Positions 11,516-23,986 of a stretch of 47,559 nucleotides of DNA are shown in pieces. How positions within the stretch are numbered: position 1 is the first letter of the stretch; every line of letters begins with the position of its first letter. The translations under genes and the position numbers were made by a program. The notes under the pieces were generated by a model. It saw only the letters and a program-made list of their open reading frames with translations, was not told the DNA's origin and did not search any database. The stretch is from Folioceros fuciformis (taxonomy: Eukaryota; Anthocerotophyta; Anthocerotopsida; Anthocerotales), in assembly GCA_049999805.1 (NCBI GenBank), contig JBNGIO010006373.1, forward strand, positions 474,770 through 522,328, read 5' to 3'.

Positions 11516-14500
11516 TTACGCTTTCCCTTCGTGTACGGATCCGTCGTTCCTCAGAAGCCCCTGTGTGATTTGGACGGCTTCGGCCACTGTCAGGAAGAAC
11601 CATTCCCGTCCAAGATGCTCGACAAAGTTCCCTGCATAAAACTTCTCTAGCACTGCTGCTCCTGGGTTTGATAGAGCCAGCTGCGCAGGACAACCAGATT
11701 GATGTACGTTCAATCTCACAGCGAGTTTCGGACATCATACAGGGCCTTTAACTGTACACGAAGATGATACTTAAGCCGAAAGTTTGTCACGAGTGTGTAC
11801 CTGAATTCCTCGTTTCTTGAGAGCTCCGTCTAACTCCTCAAAGGCATGAATGCCTGTCGTATCAATGCTCATCACAGCTGCACGTCCAACAAACCACACG
11901 GACGTCATACAGGGCCTTTACCTTTACAGGAAGATGACTCTTAAGCTTCTGAGCTCTCCCATGGGAGCTCCACGAGCCCTTGGACAAACTCAAGTTCAAA
12001 GACGCAAAGGTGGAACCTGCTTTGGGTACTTATGGTTTCTTACGGGAGAGATCAACTATCACAAACTGGATTTTCACGCCTCCACTCTTTGCAACCTCGT
12101 CTTGGGCATCAGTTACCCATCTCAAGATCCTGCAAATCCGTAACCACGTCAAGAAAAATACCAACATTATATTGCTGCCCACATTCGTTAATAGGTTCTA
12201 CTAGAAAAGCTTTCTCAGAGGTTACTAGAAAAGGCTTGCCTCTCTCGAATGTAATTTGAATTGGAGAAGTAGACTGCGGCATCTATGCGAAGCGCAACAA
12301 TGCCAGGACTCGTACGTGCTTCAGGGTATTGATGAACACTACGGTATACTGTAGTGCCTGGGAGATTTCCCAAAAGTGCAGTGTGTGGCCTCGTCACATG
12401 GAGCAGAAGTTTGGCGAAAGAGATGATGACCTGCAATCACAGTACAAAGGCTCAGTCCGGAAAAATGCACAAGCAAACATACACTCGTGGTGCACATGCA
12501 CACAGCACCAGCGAAAGTGGGAAGAAAAGTGAACTTACAGCAACAAGAAGACCAATCTCAACCGACACGAAGAACACTCCAAAGAAAGCACCCAAGAGAG
12601 TGACGAAGTCAATCTTGTCTGTTTTGAAGATGAGAATTGCTGCCTCAATGTCTATAAGACTGAGGACAGCGGTAATAATAACGGCAGAAAGTGCCACTGA
12701 CGGCGTGTACTTGAACAGAGGTGTCAACACAAGAAGGGTAAACAACACAACCAACGACATCACAATGTTTGAGAGGGCAGTGTGCACTCCGGCTCTGTAA
12801 TTGACCGCAGAGCGAGAAAATGAACCTGCAGTCGACACCAGGGATTACAACTCCTCATCCTCATCCTTGATATGGTAGTAGCGTCATAATGTGTGTGGAA
12901 GCAGAGAGATGAAAATTCGTGGATGTTACCTGTCGCCACGTAGCAAGAGGTCAAAGATCCTGCGATGTTCATCAGCCCATATGCCACAAACTCCTTGTTT
13001 CCATCAATGTGGTAATCCTTCAGCGCTGCAAAAGTTCTTCCGATGGCAATACCTTCCTGTGCAGGGGGATCGAAAACTGTTCAGGCTTCCGAAAGTTGAT
13101 CTTGACCAAGGCACGTGCAGCCACCATTGCTTGTGAAATTAAAACTTGAAACATGAATGCCAGAGAGCTTGTAAAGGTAGCTTACCGTAATTGCAACCAA
13201 GCCAGCGACCAACCCAATCTTGGCACCTTCCCTGAGAATTCTGCCACTAAATTGGAGCTCGTGAATTGAGGAAGGATTGACTCCTTTCGCAAAATGGCCC
13301 ACCTGTGCAACAAATTACATGGTCTTATTATAAGTGAAGTATGTACCGGGCCTGGTGTGCCATCGTGGGCATAGTCAGTATGTGAAGTATGTACTACAGC
13401 TGCATAAACCTAGAAGCAGAAACTTACGATGGCCACATGATGCTTGTCCAGCCTGGTAAGGTACACAAATAAGGTTGACAAGATGACAACCAGCAGAGGG
13501 CCAGTTGCGGAAACGAAGAAGAGTTTCTTGTTCTTCTTTGACTGCATGAAATGCAAAACAAGGGGTAGTCAGCAAAGTGGTCCTGGTAGTAAATGTTTTG
13601 CAAGCACAAGCCCCTGGGCCACAAGATCCAAATCATGGTCACTTACGATGTACCGAGCTAAAAGCAGATAACCGATGAGCACAATTCCAAGAAGAATAGT
13701 CCGCCAGCTGTCTCTCACCTGAGTCATGATCAAGACCCATTACAGTATGCTCAAGTGACACACGAGCAAGAGAATAGTTGAAATTGAAACACGTTTCACC
13801 ATGAGGGTTGATGTACACACCTGGTCATGGTGGTCAACAATAGAACGGATCACTGAGACAACATCTGTCTTAGTTGTGAAGCCCTTCTGGATACCAAAGA
13901 GACCTTTGAGTTGCTGCAGAGCAATGGTGAGAGCGGCACCAGCCATAAAACCCACAATGGAAGGATGGGACAGGAAGTCGATGATGAATCCGAGTCTGCA
14001 ACGAGTTTGAGAAAAACCGGGCCCATTCAGTGGCTGGTCTGACATGGAAACCGGACAATCATATCGGTTTTCGGACAAAGAATGTACCTGGCAATACCCA
14101 GAGCCGCCTGTATAACACCGGCAAAGAAAGTGGCGGTGAGTGCCAGTTGATAGTAGGCGTGAGACTTGGTGTTCGGAATGGAGTCCTTAAGCAGCGTTCC
14201 AAGCAGAAGAGACACCACGGCCACAGGTCCGATGGCAACATCCCTTGAGCTTCCGAGAGCCGCGTAGACCAAGGGAGGCACGAAACTGCTGTCTGTAGGT
14301 CCACATCCCACAAACGTTTGGACCGGTGAGAAGCGAAAGAATTGTGACGTGTGCCAAACCAAATTCACAACAAGAGTGAAGAAGAACATGGGCTGCGAGT
14401 GGTCCAAGCTGGAGACGAACTTACAGAGTCCATTCACGACAGGCAGATTGGCCAGCTTGGCGTAGCCGAGATCCTGATTTGCAAACGGCACGAGGGTAAG

Positions 14501-14929
14501 TAGCAAGCATGGACTCCCATTGCAAGATCCCCCGCACTGACACTGACACTGACAGACGCAATTCCGATAAGAGACATATCTCGAACAGAGCCACAATTCA
14601 CACACCTGAGGCACAGCAAGACTGGCGATTGTCAAGCCTGCGATGATATCCCCCTTCAACATGCTCCTGAAATTGTAATTGCGTCCCCATTCGAGAATAG
14701 GGAAGAAAAACTCGAGCAGCAGCACGAGCTTGTTCCTGTTCTTCTGCGTCTTGAAAGGGCGGAAGGGATCATCCGAAAAGAAGGTCTCAGTCACCCCAAT
14801 CCTGATCTCCTTGAGCAGCCCCTGCTTAGGCGGAATAGCCACTTTATGCACAAATGGAACAGTTTCCCCTGGCCCGAGGACGGCGGGCCCCGGCCCATCC
14901 TCCCCAGGAAGTTCGGCAGCTCCTGCCAT
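11516..14929 (-). CDS. SULTR-type sulfate/proton cotransporter, copy B
   Basis: Thirteen exons: 14606-14929, 14425-14473, 14088-14292, 13821-13995, 13647-13718, 13428-13541, 13186-13302, 12930-13056, 12539-12825, 12240-12430, 12044-12129, 11801-11877, 11516-11680; 662 residues. Ten exons match copy A in length exactly and the other three (1, 3, 5) differ by whole codons. Recognisable blocks are [68 protein letters not shown] and the STAS segment [19 protein letters not shown]. The predicted role is the same as copy A. The STAS domain is known in Arabidopsis SULTR1;2 to be a regulatory surface (cysteine synthase binding). Intron 10 uses a GC donor, and introns 11 and 12 share a 45 bp repeat. 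Divergent promoter sequence suggests the copies may be expressed differently. Confidence 0.94.
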
Positions 14930-15304
14930 GTCTTAAACCCCGCCCCGTTCGCACGTACAAAATGATCTGCAACTGCATAAAATGCAAAACCGTGTCATCA
15001 ACTCGCCATCACGTGCTTCCTCGAACCCCGCAGTACTACTAACACCAAAACAATCACACAACTTCCAAAACCCGGATACCATGTCCCGAGAAAATCAGCT
15101 TCGCAATTAGTTAAAACCGGTACCCCCCTCTGCCCGCCGCCATCATCTACTCCAACAAGAAGCCAAGAAGCAAATCTCACGATCGGGCTCCCCGGGGACA
15201 ATCCAGGAAATTTCTTGCAGAGCACTGGGATTCCCGCATTCCGTGCCCCGGACGTGGAGGGAAACCAACCCGAGGCCTGTGCATTACGGTAATCACACAC
15301 ATAC

Positions 15305-15349
15305 ATGCAATGCCATGCGATGCGATGCAATGCAAGGCAATGCCATGGC
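15305..15349. repeat. degenerate ATGCR pentamer repeat
   Basis: Successive CATGCAATGC and GATGC-type units with single-base changes run through this stretch, about 400 bp upstream of the copy B start codon. Confidence 0.6.
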
Positions 15350-15469
15350 GCCTACAACGCATGCAGACACGGGGAGATCTTAACTCCAAAGCACCCCATT
15401 ATCCAAAAGAAAGCCGGCTTGGCAGTGACGAAAGCAGGCAGGCCGGAGCAGGAAACAATAAATAAACCC

Positions 15470-15510
15470 AGCAGCAGCAGCAGCAGCAGCAGCGGCAGCA
15501 GCGGCAGCAG
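15470..15510. repeat. AGC trinucleotide microsatellite
   Basis: About 13 AGC units, interrupted by CGG-containing variants near the right end. On the sulfate transporter B strand this reads as a CTG/TGC tract, 540 bp upstream of its ATG. Confidence 0.9.
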
Positions 15511-18105
15511 GAAGGGAGGGGCAAGGCAGGGCCAGCCTGACGACCCTCTACTCCGTCCCTCCGCAGGTGCGCACCTCACACCACCCCACTCCAGCAGGCC
15601 AATGGCAATGGCGAATTCCAAGGGAATTGATTTGCCAATCGCGTCTCAGTCGTCCCCTCCGCAGACGAACGGGGGAGAAGCGTTAGACGTGGCACGGCGT
15701 CGGCGCCGACCCCGGTCCCGACCTCCACCGTCGGCCTCGGCAAGGGAATCCGCGATGACGCAAGCTCTGCTGCGTCGACGTGCGAGCGCAGCAGCTCCTG
15801 CGATGTGGGAAAGAGAGAGTGACGAGCGGCGGACGCTGGAATCCCGAGTCCGGGCCCCGGCCCTCCAAGGGGGAAGGGAAAAGCGTTTGTCAAGTCAACT
15901 CCTGAGCGGCCCCCTTGTGTACTTTACATACTTGGAGGAAGGCAGGCAGCCGAGCCGGCGCATAAGTACGTCAGAGAAACACGACCGGATGCAGACCCCG
16001 TTGACACTGTACCTGCCAGCTCTCTTGTCCACCTTCCAGCTTCCAGCCTCCAGTCTCCCGCCTTTGTGTGCGCCCGCGTCCCTGTCTGCCTTCTCCCTAA
16101 ATTAACTGCTCTTACCACGCCACAAAAACAAGAACTTTGGCAAGGAATCCATGACATACATAACTCACTTATATACTGTACATCCGCCTACAGTCCACCC
16201 TCTCCCTAATTAGAAGCTTATACAATGGATTCTGCTCTAAATGACATCTTCCATTCTACTCCTTGCCATGGAGTTTCCAAAGACTTTTGGTACTAGTTTT
16301 ACTTTTTCCTAAAACAAATTCTCAATTCAAAAACAGTATAAAATTCTCAATTTTTTTATTTATGTATGATAAATTGTAATATTTGTCATAGAAGATATGG
16401 AGTAGGAAGTACACACTAGAGTATACAGGTAGCTAGCTCCGGCGCAGGGCGGGCGCGCGTGGATTGCGGCGGGGATCAGTTGGGGGCAGCTAGAGCTGTC
16501 ACCGGATGGTGACCTGGATATAATTAGGCAGGGAGAGGCTATATTTGCGCGCAGTGGGAACGCGAGTGAGACCGGATGCAATGTATTTGCAAAGGGCGGG
16601 GCCATGTGCAGGCGCAAATCCGGCGAGTCCACTTGCCGACCAGTTGGCGATTGACACAGCAAGAGGTAGGCGCACACATGGACGCTTTGCAATCACAGCA
16701 CACCGACTTTTGCTTGCCGATTGTTTCATTGTACCTGGCGTGGATTGTACATGCGTTGCAGCTTGTCGCGCTGGTCTTCGCCTGCTTTCCGCCAGCAGTT
16801 GAGGTGGTCGCAGTGTGGAATTGGCCAAGGGATTCGCGAATTGTGGCATGCCGTGACCTGGAACTGGATCATGGATTCAGGATCGGGGATTCCAGAATCG
16901 GGTGTGGTGGGGATAGATGCACAGCTAGTTTGGTAGATAGGGCTTGTGGGATTTGGGGATGTTGCTACGCAGTTGTATCGATAACCTGCTTACATTCTGC
17001 GATCAGGAGAAAGACCAGTACGGAACGTCCACAAGGTGGTAGGGCCCGGGGTTTGGAAGAGGGGCAGGGCCCGCAGGCTCTGCAGGAGCGTTGCGTGCCG
17101 GCTAGGCCAGGAGAAAGCCTCTTTTGGCCAGTCCCGTGCCCTGTGGCCGACGAGGGCAAGCTACACACAGAATCTTTCCATTTACAAGGCAATTTGGAAT
17201 GTGCAGTTGGAGGCAGAGGAGGGTAGGGTAGGGTTGCGTAGGGACCAGCTTTCTTGGATGTGGCAGGAATCGCTGTGGCTGGCCATGACGGAGTCTATCC
17301 GCTTCACTTGTTCCACAGGCATTGAATGATGCTTGCGCGTTGGAAGCCACAGTCCAAGCCAAGGGATAATCGACAGGGAATCTCAGTGAGCCAATCTCTC
17401 GTAAGGAACCCCACGACTTCCAGTTGGCCTCTGGCCTCTCCCCGTTGCGAATCCTCTCTCCCAGGCCCCCCGGCTGCCTTGATGCGTGCATGACGGTGAT
17501 TATGGGTTTGCATGTGCACGTGTACCCGATCGCACCTCGTGAAGTAGGTACGATGTGTCTGGACGATGTGAACTTCCAAGCCTTCAGTCTACGTACATAT
17601 GTTTTGCGTTTTGCGGGCTCCTCTTGTCTTGACCTGTGGTGGAGACTTTGACGTACGTGACCAGCTCTGGAAATGGGGCACACAATAGGTGTGGCTAGAG
17701 GTCGGCAGGCGCAAGGACTTCAGTCTGTGCATGTACATCGTCACCTAACAGGAGCTCGGAGCTAGAAATGTCGAATCTTCCTCCAAATGATTGATCCAAG
17801 GCTGGCATTGCTAAGGTTCGACGTGCCCCCACTCATCTGACAGACAGACTCCCTACGTAACAACCAACTGCCAACATCACATTCCATCTATCTGCAAAGC
17901 AAGTCACAACACGGAACGGCTGCGACCAACATGCTCCTCACTGCTTGATACAATAACAAATAGTCAGTAGCAGTTTCGTTACAGCCACGACCAAGGGAAG
18001 ATTCTACACAGGTACCACCATTCTAACGCTCCTCTCTTCTCTGATGACTGAAGCATGCAGGATTCTTCTGTAGCGGATCGCCGGCGTACGACGGGATACG
18101 ATGCT

Positions 18106-20339
18106 TCAGCTTGACGTAGCTGCAGGGTTCTCTAGAAAATCGGGCCTTGCAGACATGATCACCACCAAATACTCGGGGTTTCTTTGCAGGAACTGTCGGA
18201 ATTCATCCCACTCGATCAAACCATTATGGTCCATATCCAAGCTCTCGAACAGGTTGCTTATCTGCGAACATCAGGTCAAAACCCACCTCACACAATCATT
18301 CACCCTTCCTTCCGACCGTCAACCATGTTTGTGGAGCTAGCCACCTAGCTACACAAAAAGCAAGTTATGCTCCCTCTTCGACAAGCAAACATTTCATCAC
18401 CGCAGGATAGGCTCCAGGTCAGGTCGTGTGGACGGACTGGCAGCAGTGGACGACCGTACCTTCGTATCTGGGAAATCTGGGAAGACACTCCTGATACTTC
18501 TCTCCACCTCTGCTCTTGTAAGCTGCCCGTTCCCGTCCACATCGCAAGCATGAAATGCTGCCTTTATGGCTTGGGCGAAACAAGTGTGCTTTGAAATGAA
18601 AGCAAGTCCTGCGACAAACTGCATTTCATATGTGCGATCAACACACGACCCACTACCTCCAAGGCTCCCTTGCCGGTTCTCAAATAAAACGCAAGCTTAC
18701 CTCCCGGAAATTGATGTAACCCTTTTCAGACTTGTCAAACAGGTGGAACGCTCGTAAGGTGAAGGGTGTCAAAGGCAGATCCAGAGCTCCAAGGAACTCC
18801 TCAACAGTGAGCAACCCACTGACGACCAAAAACACACATGATGGTCAAGTGCCATCCTCCTCCTGACACGAGCAGAGAGGGAAACAAAAGAACAAACAAA
18901 AAGGCTGCCTATCGTAAACCACCAGGATATCTATGCTTGGTACCTGTGGGTAACATCCATGGCGCTGAATTTCTCCAGGTACAGCTTGGCGGACTCTAAA
19001 TCTAGATGAAAAAGTTTCTCCATCCGCCCAAATTCAACCAAAGAACGCCCTGCTGGAATGTTCAACTTAGCAGCAGCCATGGCCAACTTCACATCTGAAA
19101 ACGTGTGGTCTGTACAAGAAACATTGAGTGATTTGGCCACGTTTCCCCGGACCCTTTCAGCAAATTCATGAGGATCCTTCATTTCCTTCACTGTTGGTTC
19201 AACGACTGCAAGATACTCCACCTGAACATTTCTATGAGAACTCCCTTTTCCTGACACATGTTAGACACCCTTGCACAGAAGACTGAAAACTCTGTCGACA
19301 CAGCAGCCCAACCATGACCTGGAGGAAAAAGCAATCAGAAGAAGGAAGGAAGAAGGAAGGGAGGACAGACGGCGCAAGCAAGGATGTCAACACTGCAGTC
19401 AGAAAGCCTTGCACCAACTCTGTCTTACCTCCATGTAGTTGACCACTTGGGTCATAAGACGAAAAACGAGATAGAGCACATTGTGATCCGCCCACGCAGG
19501 GTTGATGTTCTTATGAGGGTATTTTATGGCCATGGGCTGCACAGGCAACCCCGTTGCAAATGCCCCCGTCTTAAAGTTGACAACAGCTCTTCCATTTGTG
19601 GTCGTCCCTTCAGGAAACAGCATTACATGGGGCCACGCATTGTCCCTTGCTCGTTTCTTGATCTGCACAGCTGCATCTCGCCTCGACGTTGGAGACACTC
19701 GGTCCACAGGTATTATCTGCATTTGCACGGCCTGGAGTAAGTGAAGCAGGCCCATCCCTGCTTTGGAACAACGTCCGAGCAGCGCAATCGACCAGCAACT
19801 CTGGCAGACCGCACCTGAAGGGCGTGCAGGAACGCTCCCACCACTGGCATCTCCAAATTCTCCTTCGCGCTCACGATCACAGGCAAGTGCCTGTAAAAGA
19901 CGAACACTGGATCCACGAAAGATATGTGGTTGGACACGATTATTGGTGCCTGCTCCCGTTTCGCAGGCTTGCCCTTCACCTGGATCCACACGAACCCGAA
20001 GCAGAACAAGCATCCCCGGGCACATACCCTAATGGGCAGAAGCAAGGCTCTTCTCCAGGTAGGAAATGGCTTGAACAGCGGATCCTTCACTCCGACCAGC
20101 GCCAACTTCACCGAGATGTATGAGACGATCATGAGAACCACCAGAAGGATGACGCGGAGTACGAATATTGGCAGCATGAGAACTGTCTTGATGATCTCCG
20201 GCACACTATCGTTGAAGGTGGTGGTGAATGGATTGATCTTCGCCGCCGGTCCAATCGAAGGCCGAGTTAGAGGAAACTGCGAACTCTGCTCCGTCCTCGA
20301 AGCCATGTCCTCCCTTACAGTGTCATCGGACGCAGCCAT
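18106..20339 (-). CDS. lysophospholipid acyltransferase with EF-hands (LPEAT2-like), apparent frameshift
   Basis: Six exons: 19815-20339, 19429-19731, 18944-19221, 18701-18819, 18460-18618, 18106-18261. Exon 1 carries a hydrophobic segment (residues about 51-83) and the PlsC block NHISFVDP (NHx4D, His138/Asp143). Exon 2 carries LFPEGTTTNGR. These motifs mark a membrane-bound 1-acyl lysophospholipid acyltransferase. Four EF-hand-like loops follow: DVTHSGLLTVEE, DKSEKGYINFRE (poor), DVDGNGQLTRAE and DMDHNGLIEWDE. That combination is the plant LPEAT2 architecture (lysophosphatidylethanolamine acyltransferase). Summed exon length is 3n+1. In exon 4 the frame of the first EF-hand and that of the second differ by one base, pointing to an extra base near 18780. 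Without it the product would be 512 residues. Either a sequencing or assembly error or a real mutation. Confidence 0.88.
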
Positions 20340-20660
20340 AGTAGCACCTCGATTTGGACAGACGCAGATTTCAAATTCACCTGAACCTGCAGCTTCACTA
20401 CAGCATCACAAGGTTTTCGAAGCCCTTCCCGCCCAGTGGACCCAACACCTGTCCACCGCCAAAGCTCTCCACTTGTCGAGCCAGATGCAATCCTGGCAAT
20501 GCAATTGGACAGCAAGTAGCGTTGCGATGCTTGCACAATTGCCGGCAGATCTTTACCGTTGATTGTGGTAAGGTAGTCTAAAAATTCACTATACACATAA
20601 TACACTGCAAAGTGCGGGTAAGATGGGGATGGGAGACGTTCTTTGATGCGTCATTCTAGG
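20340..20660. other. short spacer between tandem minus-strand genes
   Basis: These 321 bp separate the stop of the DUF220 gene from the start of the LPEAT2-like gene and must serve as terminator and promoter. No specific element was recognised. Confidence 0.35.
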
Positions 20661-22231
20661 TCATGCTGCTCTCGGAGACAAGGATACCTTGTCTCTCAGC
20701 CGGCTCCTCCTTGCCTTCCTGCGACTTGCGCCAGGGTTTTTGCCAAAGCCCGGCTTCAGCTGCCTGCGAAAAATTGGGGAATTCTCCAGCTCCCGGTCCA
20801 CATGATGCAGCAATTCTGCATCAGCTGCTTCCTCCAGCCGGGCACCTTCCCGAAGTCTCTTTCCTTCTGCTTGGAGGTCTTGAAGAAGGGTCTGCAAGGA
20901 CTTCCTTGTTATTTCCCGAACATACCACGAAATGGGTGGCGGGGGAATGAGTGTAGGTTGCAATTCCTGCTGCAATTTGATCCGTGATGCAACTCTTCCT
21001 GGTTTCGTTTCCGGTGTAGGGGTCGACTCGTGAACGTCCACGTAGATAGGCTCAATCTGCCACGAGCCCTGGAACTTTGTCATGAAGCCTTGCTTTGCAA
21101 GCCAGAACTTCACCTGCAGCGTGGTGGATCCAGATCAGTGACGTAGTGGTGTGATCGTGCAGCAAAGGCATGGAAAGGAAGCTTACAGTGTGTGATCCTC
21201 TATCCTGGTCCACGAATACTCTCACGTTCAGAGTCCCAGAGAACCAGAGAAATCTCCAGATTGCAGACTGCTCAATCTCGACAAGCTGCCTTTCACCATC
21301 GTCCTCCACAACCTCTCTGAAAGTCACTCCCTGTCAGAGGCAATCCGATCGGTTGTCACCTTTCCATCTTTCCAAGCTAAAGCTGCGGAAGGTAAATACT
21401 GAACCGATGGCACTTGCACCTTCACGTCCCTGAAAACCCGTTTGTTCTCCGGGTCAATCAGGATGTCGAAGACGGCATCAGGTGGTATGCCAGCACTGAA
21501 TTCCGAGCGTAGTAAACACAGGGAGCCCTTTGGCACAGTAACCTTCATTCGGAACCACACTCATTCAGAATGCAAGAGGACCAGACGAGCTGGAGATTTG
21601 TCTTGCAGTACAGAGCCAAGCAGAGAAGGTAGAAACCTCCAAGTTCGGTGGAAGATCGGTCCACGAGCTATTCTTCCGCCAAGCAGCAAGCTCCTCGTCG
21701 AGAGTAGCTTTCACTGGTTTGGGCGAACCATCCACGCCTGCCCTCAATTCCTGGACATGCCTTCCTTGATTCGCTACTCCCTGTTTCCTATCATTCAACC
21801 TGGTGATGGCTGCTGCGAAAGAACTTTGCACACCCTGCCAGCAGGATGGTACAACTGTATTAGAGCCCGTACTGGAGCTGCTGTAGGAATCAAAATGGAG
21901 ACGTCAATAGGGACTGTCTGTACTAGACATCATCTTGTGACTCTGGCAAATCCACGTCGAGAATGATAAACAACGTGCCAACAAGGTCAACCGACAAGGA
22001 TCGAGTAGCAGTCCTAGACAATGAGGCAGAATTGAATCCTATTCCCATAGAAGGTCGCAGAATTAAATCCTACAATGGCTGACGCTAGGCTGCACATTGG
22101 AACAGAGACACGAAAGGAGAACTTACCCTGAGAGCCCATTCCACCGCATTTTGAGCGCCCTTGATGAATTCCTCGGCCTTGAACCCCCTTCCTCCCGACA
22201 TTCCGTCCTCCCAGCCGTTCCGCTCTAGGTT
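20661..22231 (-). CDS. DUF220 family protein (START-like fold), 5' end unresolved
   Basis: Exons seen: 22127-22231, about 21612-21834, 21360-21559, 21187-21330, 20661-21113. The conserved core has [69 protein letters not shown] and [18 protein letters not shown]. This is the plant DUF220 pattern, a steroidogenic acute regulatory/SRPBCC-type ligand-binding domain of unknown function. An arginine-rich tail of about 60 residues follows. The join between the second and third listed exons is uncertain. Keeping WFRMK in frame needs the donor at 21611 and a 52 bp intron, whereas the stronger-looking exon end at 21637 leaves the phase wrong. The first listed exon starts at an acceptor, so at least one further 5' exon with the ATG lies to the right of 22231, but I could not place it. 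Confidence 0.8.
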
Positions 22232-22786
22232 CTGCAGTAGGACGGAGGAGTGGGTGGTGCTCAGTGCCAAACCACAATCGGCTAACAATACAATTCACGA
22301 CACCTCATACCTACATCCATGGAGATTACCTTGCAGCCAGCACACCAACTTGCGAAGCGGAGGCAGCTGATGGCCAAGATTGTAAAAGCTATTCCAAGTC
22401 AGGTAGCAGAATGGGAGCCACAAGCCTTTCTAATGGCACGGTCCTGGCCAGCTTAGATCGTTGTCCACATGCAGTGAGGAGAGAGAGCAGCAAGGAAGAT
22501 GCCTCTTCGAATCCGATGCTGTTTAGCAACTCGAATTCTGTGACTGGTGGCAAAGCCAATCATGTTTCGTCCCAATCCATCTTAGTTAGGTGGAATTTGC
22601 TGGACTGCGATATGGACTCCAAGTAGAAGAGCCTACAACGAAGAAGGACGACAGCGAGGGAAGTGGAGCATGCGTTTCAGACTCATCCTGCAACGACTCG
22701 ATGTACATGAGGTCCATCCATGCGTCAAACCCGCGGTTAGGGTTGGCGGATCCAGTTCAGGCCCGGCTTCTTGAGAGCGCTGGACC
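22232..22786. other. divergent promoter region, DUF220 gene and FAHD1-like gene
   Basis: Between two genes transcribed away from each other. It probably also contains the missing 5' exon of the DUF220 gene. An open frame at 22264-22626 on + shows no family resemblance. Confidence 0.35.
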
Positions 22787-23986
22787 ATGGCAACGCCGGC
22801 TCTTGGGAACAAGCTGGTGAACGTTGGAACGAAAATTGTTGCTGTGGGAAGGAATTACGCTGCACATGCAAAGGAGCTGGGCAATGCTGTGCCCAAGGTA
22901 CGTTCTCTGTGCTCGGAGCCTTCTTCTGTGCGGAAGCTGCCTATTATCAGACCGATCTGAAGGTGACGTGGGTTCCCGGGGTTGGATCGTTGCGCCAGGA
23001 ACCCATCATCTTCCTGAAGCCCACGTCTTCGTATGTGCGTGTCGGTGGAGCAATTGAGATCCCCCGCCATCTGCAGTCACTGGATCACGAGGTGGAGCTG
23101 GGGGTTGTGATTGGCAAGGGGGGCCGCGACATTGCAAGAGAGAATGCAATGGAGCATGTGGCAGGTAAGAGCTGAGGAAGGATGGGAATGGGAGTTGAGT
23201 TTGTCAGGAGTTGAAGTTCAATGTGTTATGTGACAGGCTACCTGCTTGCTCTGGACATGACAGCAAGGGAAATTCAGGCCGCTGCTAAGGTACTCCTGTA
23301 TCAGATGGAGCTTGGAATTCCCGTCTATAGAGTGGAGTTGGCCTCTCATCGTTGTTGGTACTGTAGGCTAAAGGGATGCCCTGGACGGTGGCCAAGGGAT
23401 ACGACACTTTCACTCCCATAAGCGACTTTGTGCGTCTTGAAAGCGTCATCAAAATGTGATAAGCTCATAGGTGGGAACTCGGCTAACGTATTCCCGCTGC
23501 GTTGTGGCAGATTTTGAAGAAGAATGTGCCAGCAGACGATGATCTTGAGCTGTGGTTGCAAGTGAGTTCCAGAGGCTCTCTGGAAGAAGCTTGTGTTTCC
23601 ACAATGGGTACATGTCTCAGCTTTTGTGGTTGGCTGGCTGTGTAGGTTGATGGAGTCACAAAGCAGAAAGGCAACACACATGACATGATGTTCAAAGTTC
23701 CCTTCCTTATAGAGTTCATCAGCTCCATCATGACCCTGAACGAGGGGGATCTTATCCTTACAGGTACTGCATCTCTGTGGTTTGTGGGCTCCCTACAACC
23801 TTTCGCTGCGAGCACTGCGATACTGCAGCAGCATGGGTGTTCTTGTAACCATGCCCCATGTAATTGTAATCAGGTACTCCTTCTGGTGTCGGACCAGTCA
23901 AGGCTGGCCAAAAAGTGAAGGCAGGGATCACAGGATTGGTGGAGATTGAATTTCCTGTGAAGACGCGACCAGTGCCTATCAGGTAG
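22787..23986 (+). CDS. fumarylacetoacetate hydrolase-fold protein, FAHD1-like acylpyruvase
   Basis: Seven exons: 22787-22897, 22999-23164, 23237-23289, 23367-23429, 23511-23561, 23646-23763, 23874-23986. All phases close to 224 residues, the normal length for FAHD1. Key blocks are IVAVGRNYAAHAKELGN, PIIFLKPTSSY, LDHEVELGVVIGKGGRDI (acidic metal ligands of the FAH fold), DMTAREIQ, KGYDTFTPI, KQKGNTHDMMF, ISSIMTLNEGDLILTGTP and GVGPVKAGQKVKAGI. FAHD1 proteins hydrolyse acylpyruvates and decarboxylate oxaloacetate with Mg2+, usually in mitochondria. No obvious N-terminal presequence is visible, so location is open. Its 3' two-thirds recur as a decayed copy downstream. It lies tail to tail with the CCDC137-like gene. 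Confidence 0.93.

Larger units (their letters stand above)
14930..18105. other. 3.2 kb gene-poor region
   Basis: It lies between the start of sulfate transporter B and the stop of the LPEAT2-like gene, both on -. It contains simple repeats near 15.3-15.5 kb and an AT-rich patch at about 16310-16380. Frames such as 15305-16105 (+), 16576-17226 (+) and 17102-17683 (-) are low-complexity or unconserved in appearance, and none was accepted as a gene. Confidence 0.4.

Noticed and set aside
15305-16105. 266-codon frame on +
   Set aside because: It runs through the ATGCR and AGC repeats, is rich in Ser, Arg and Pro without domain resemblance, and is overlapped by frames on the other strand. It lies in the promoter region of sulfate transporter B.
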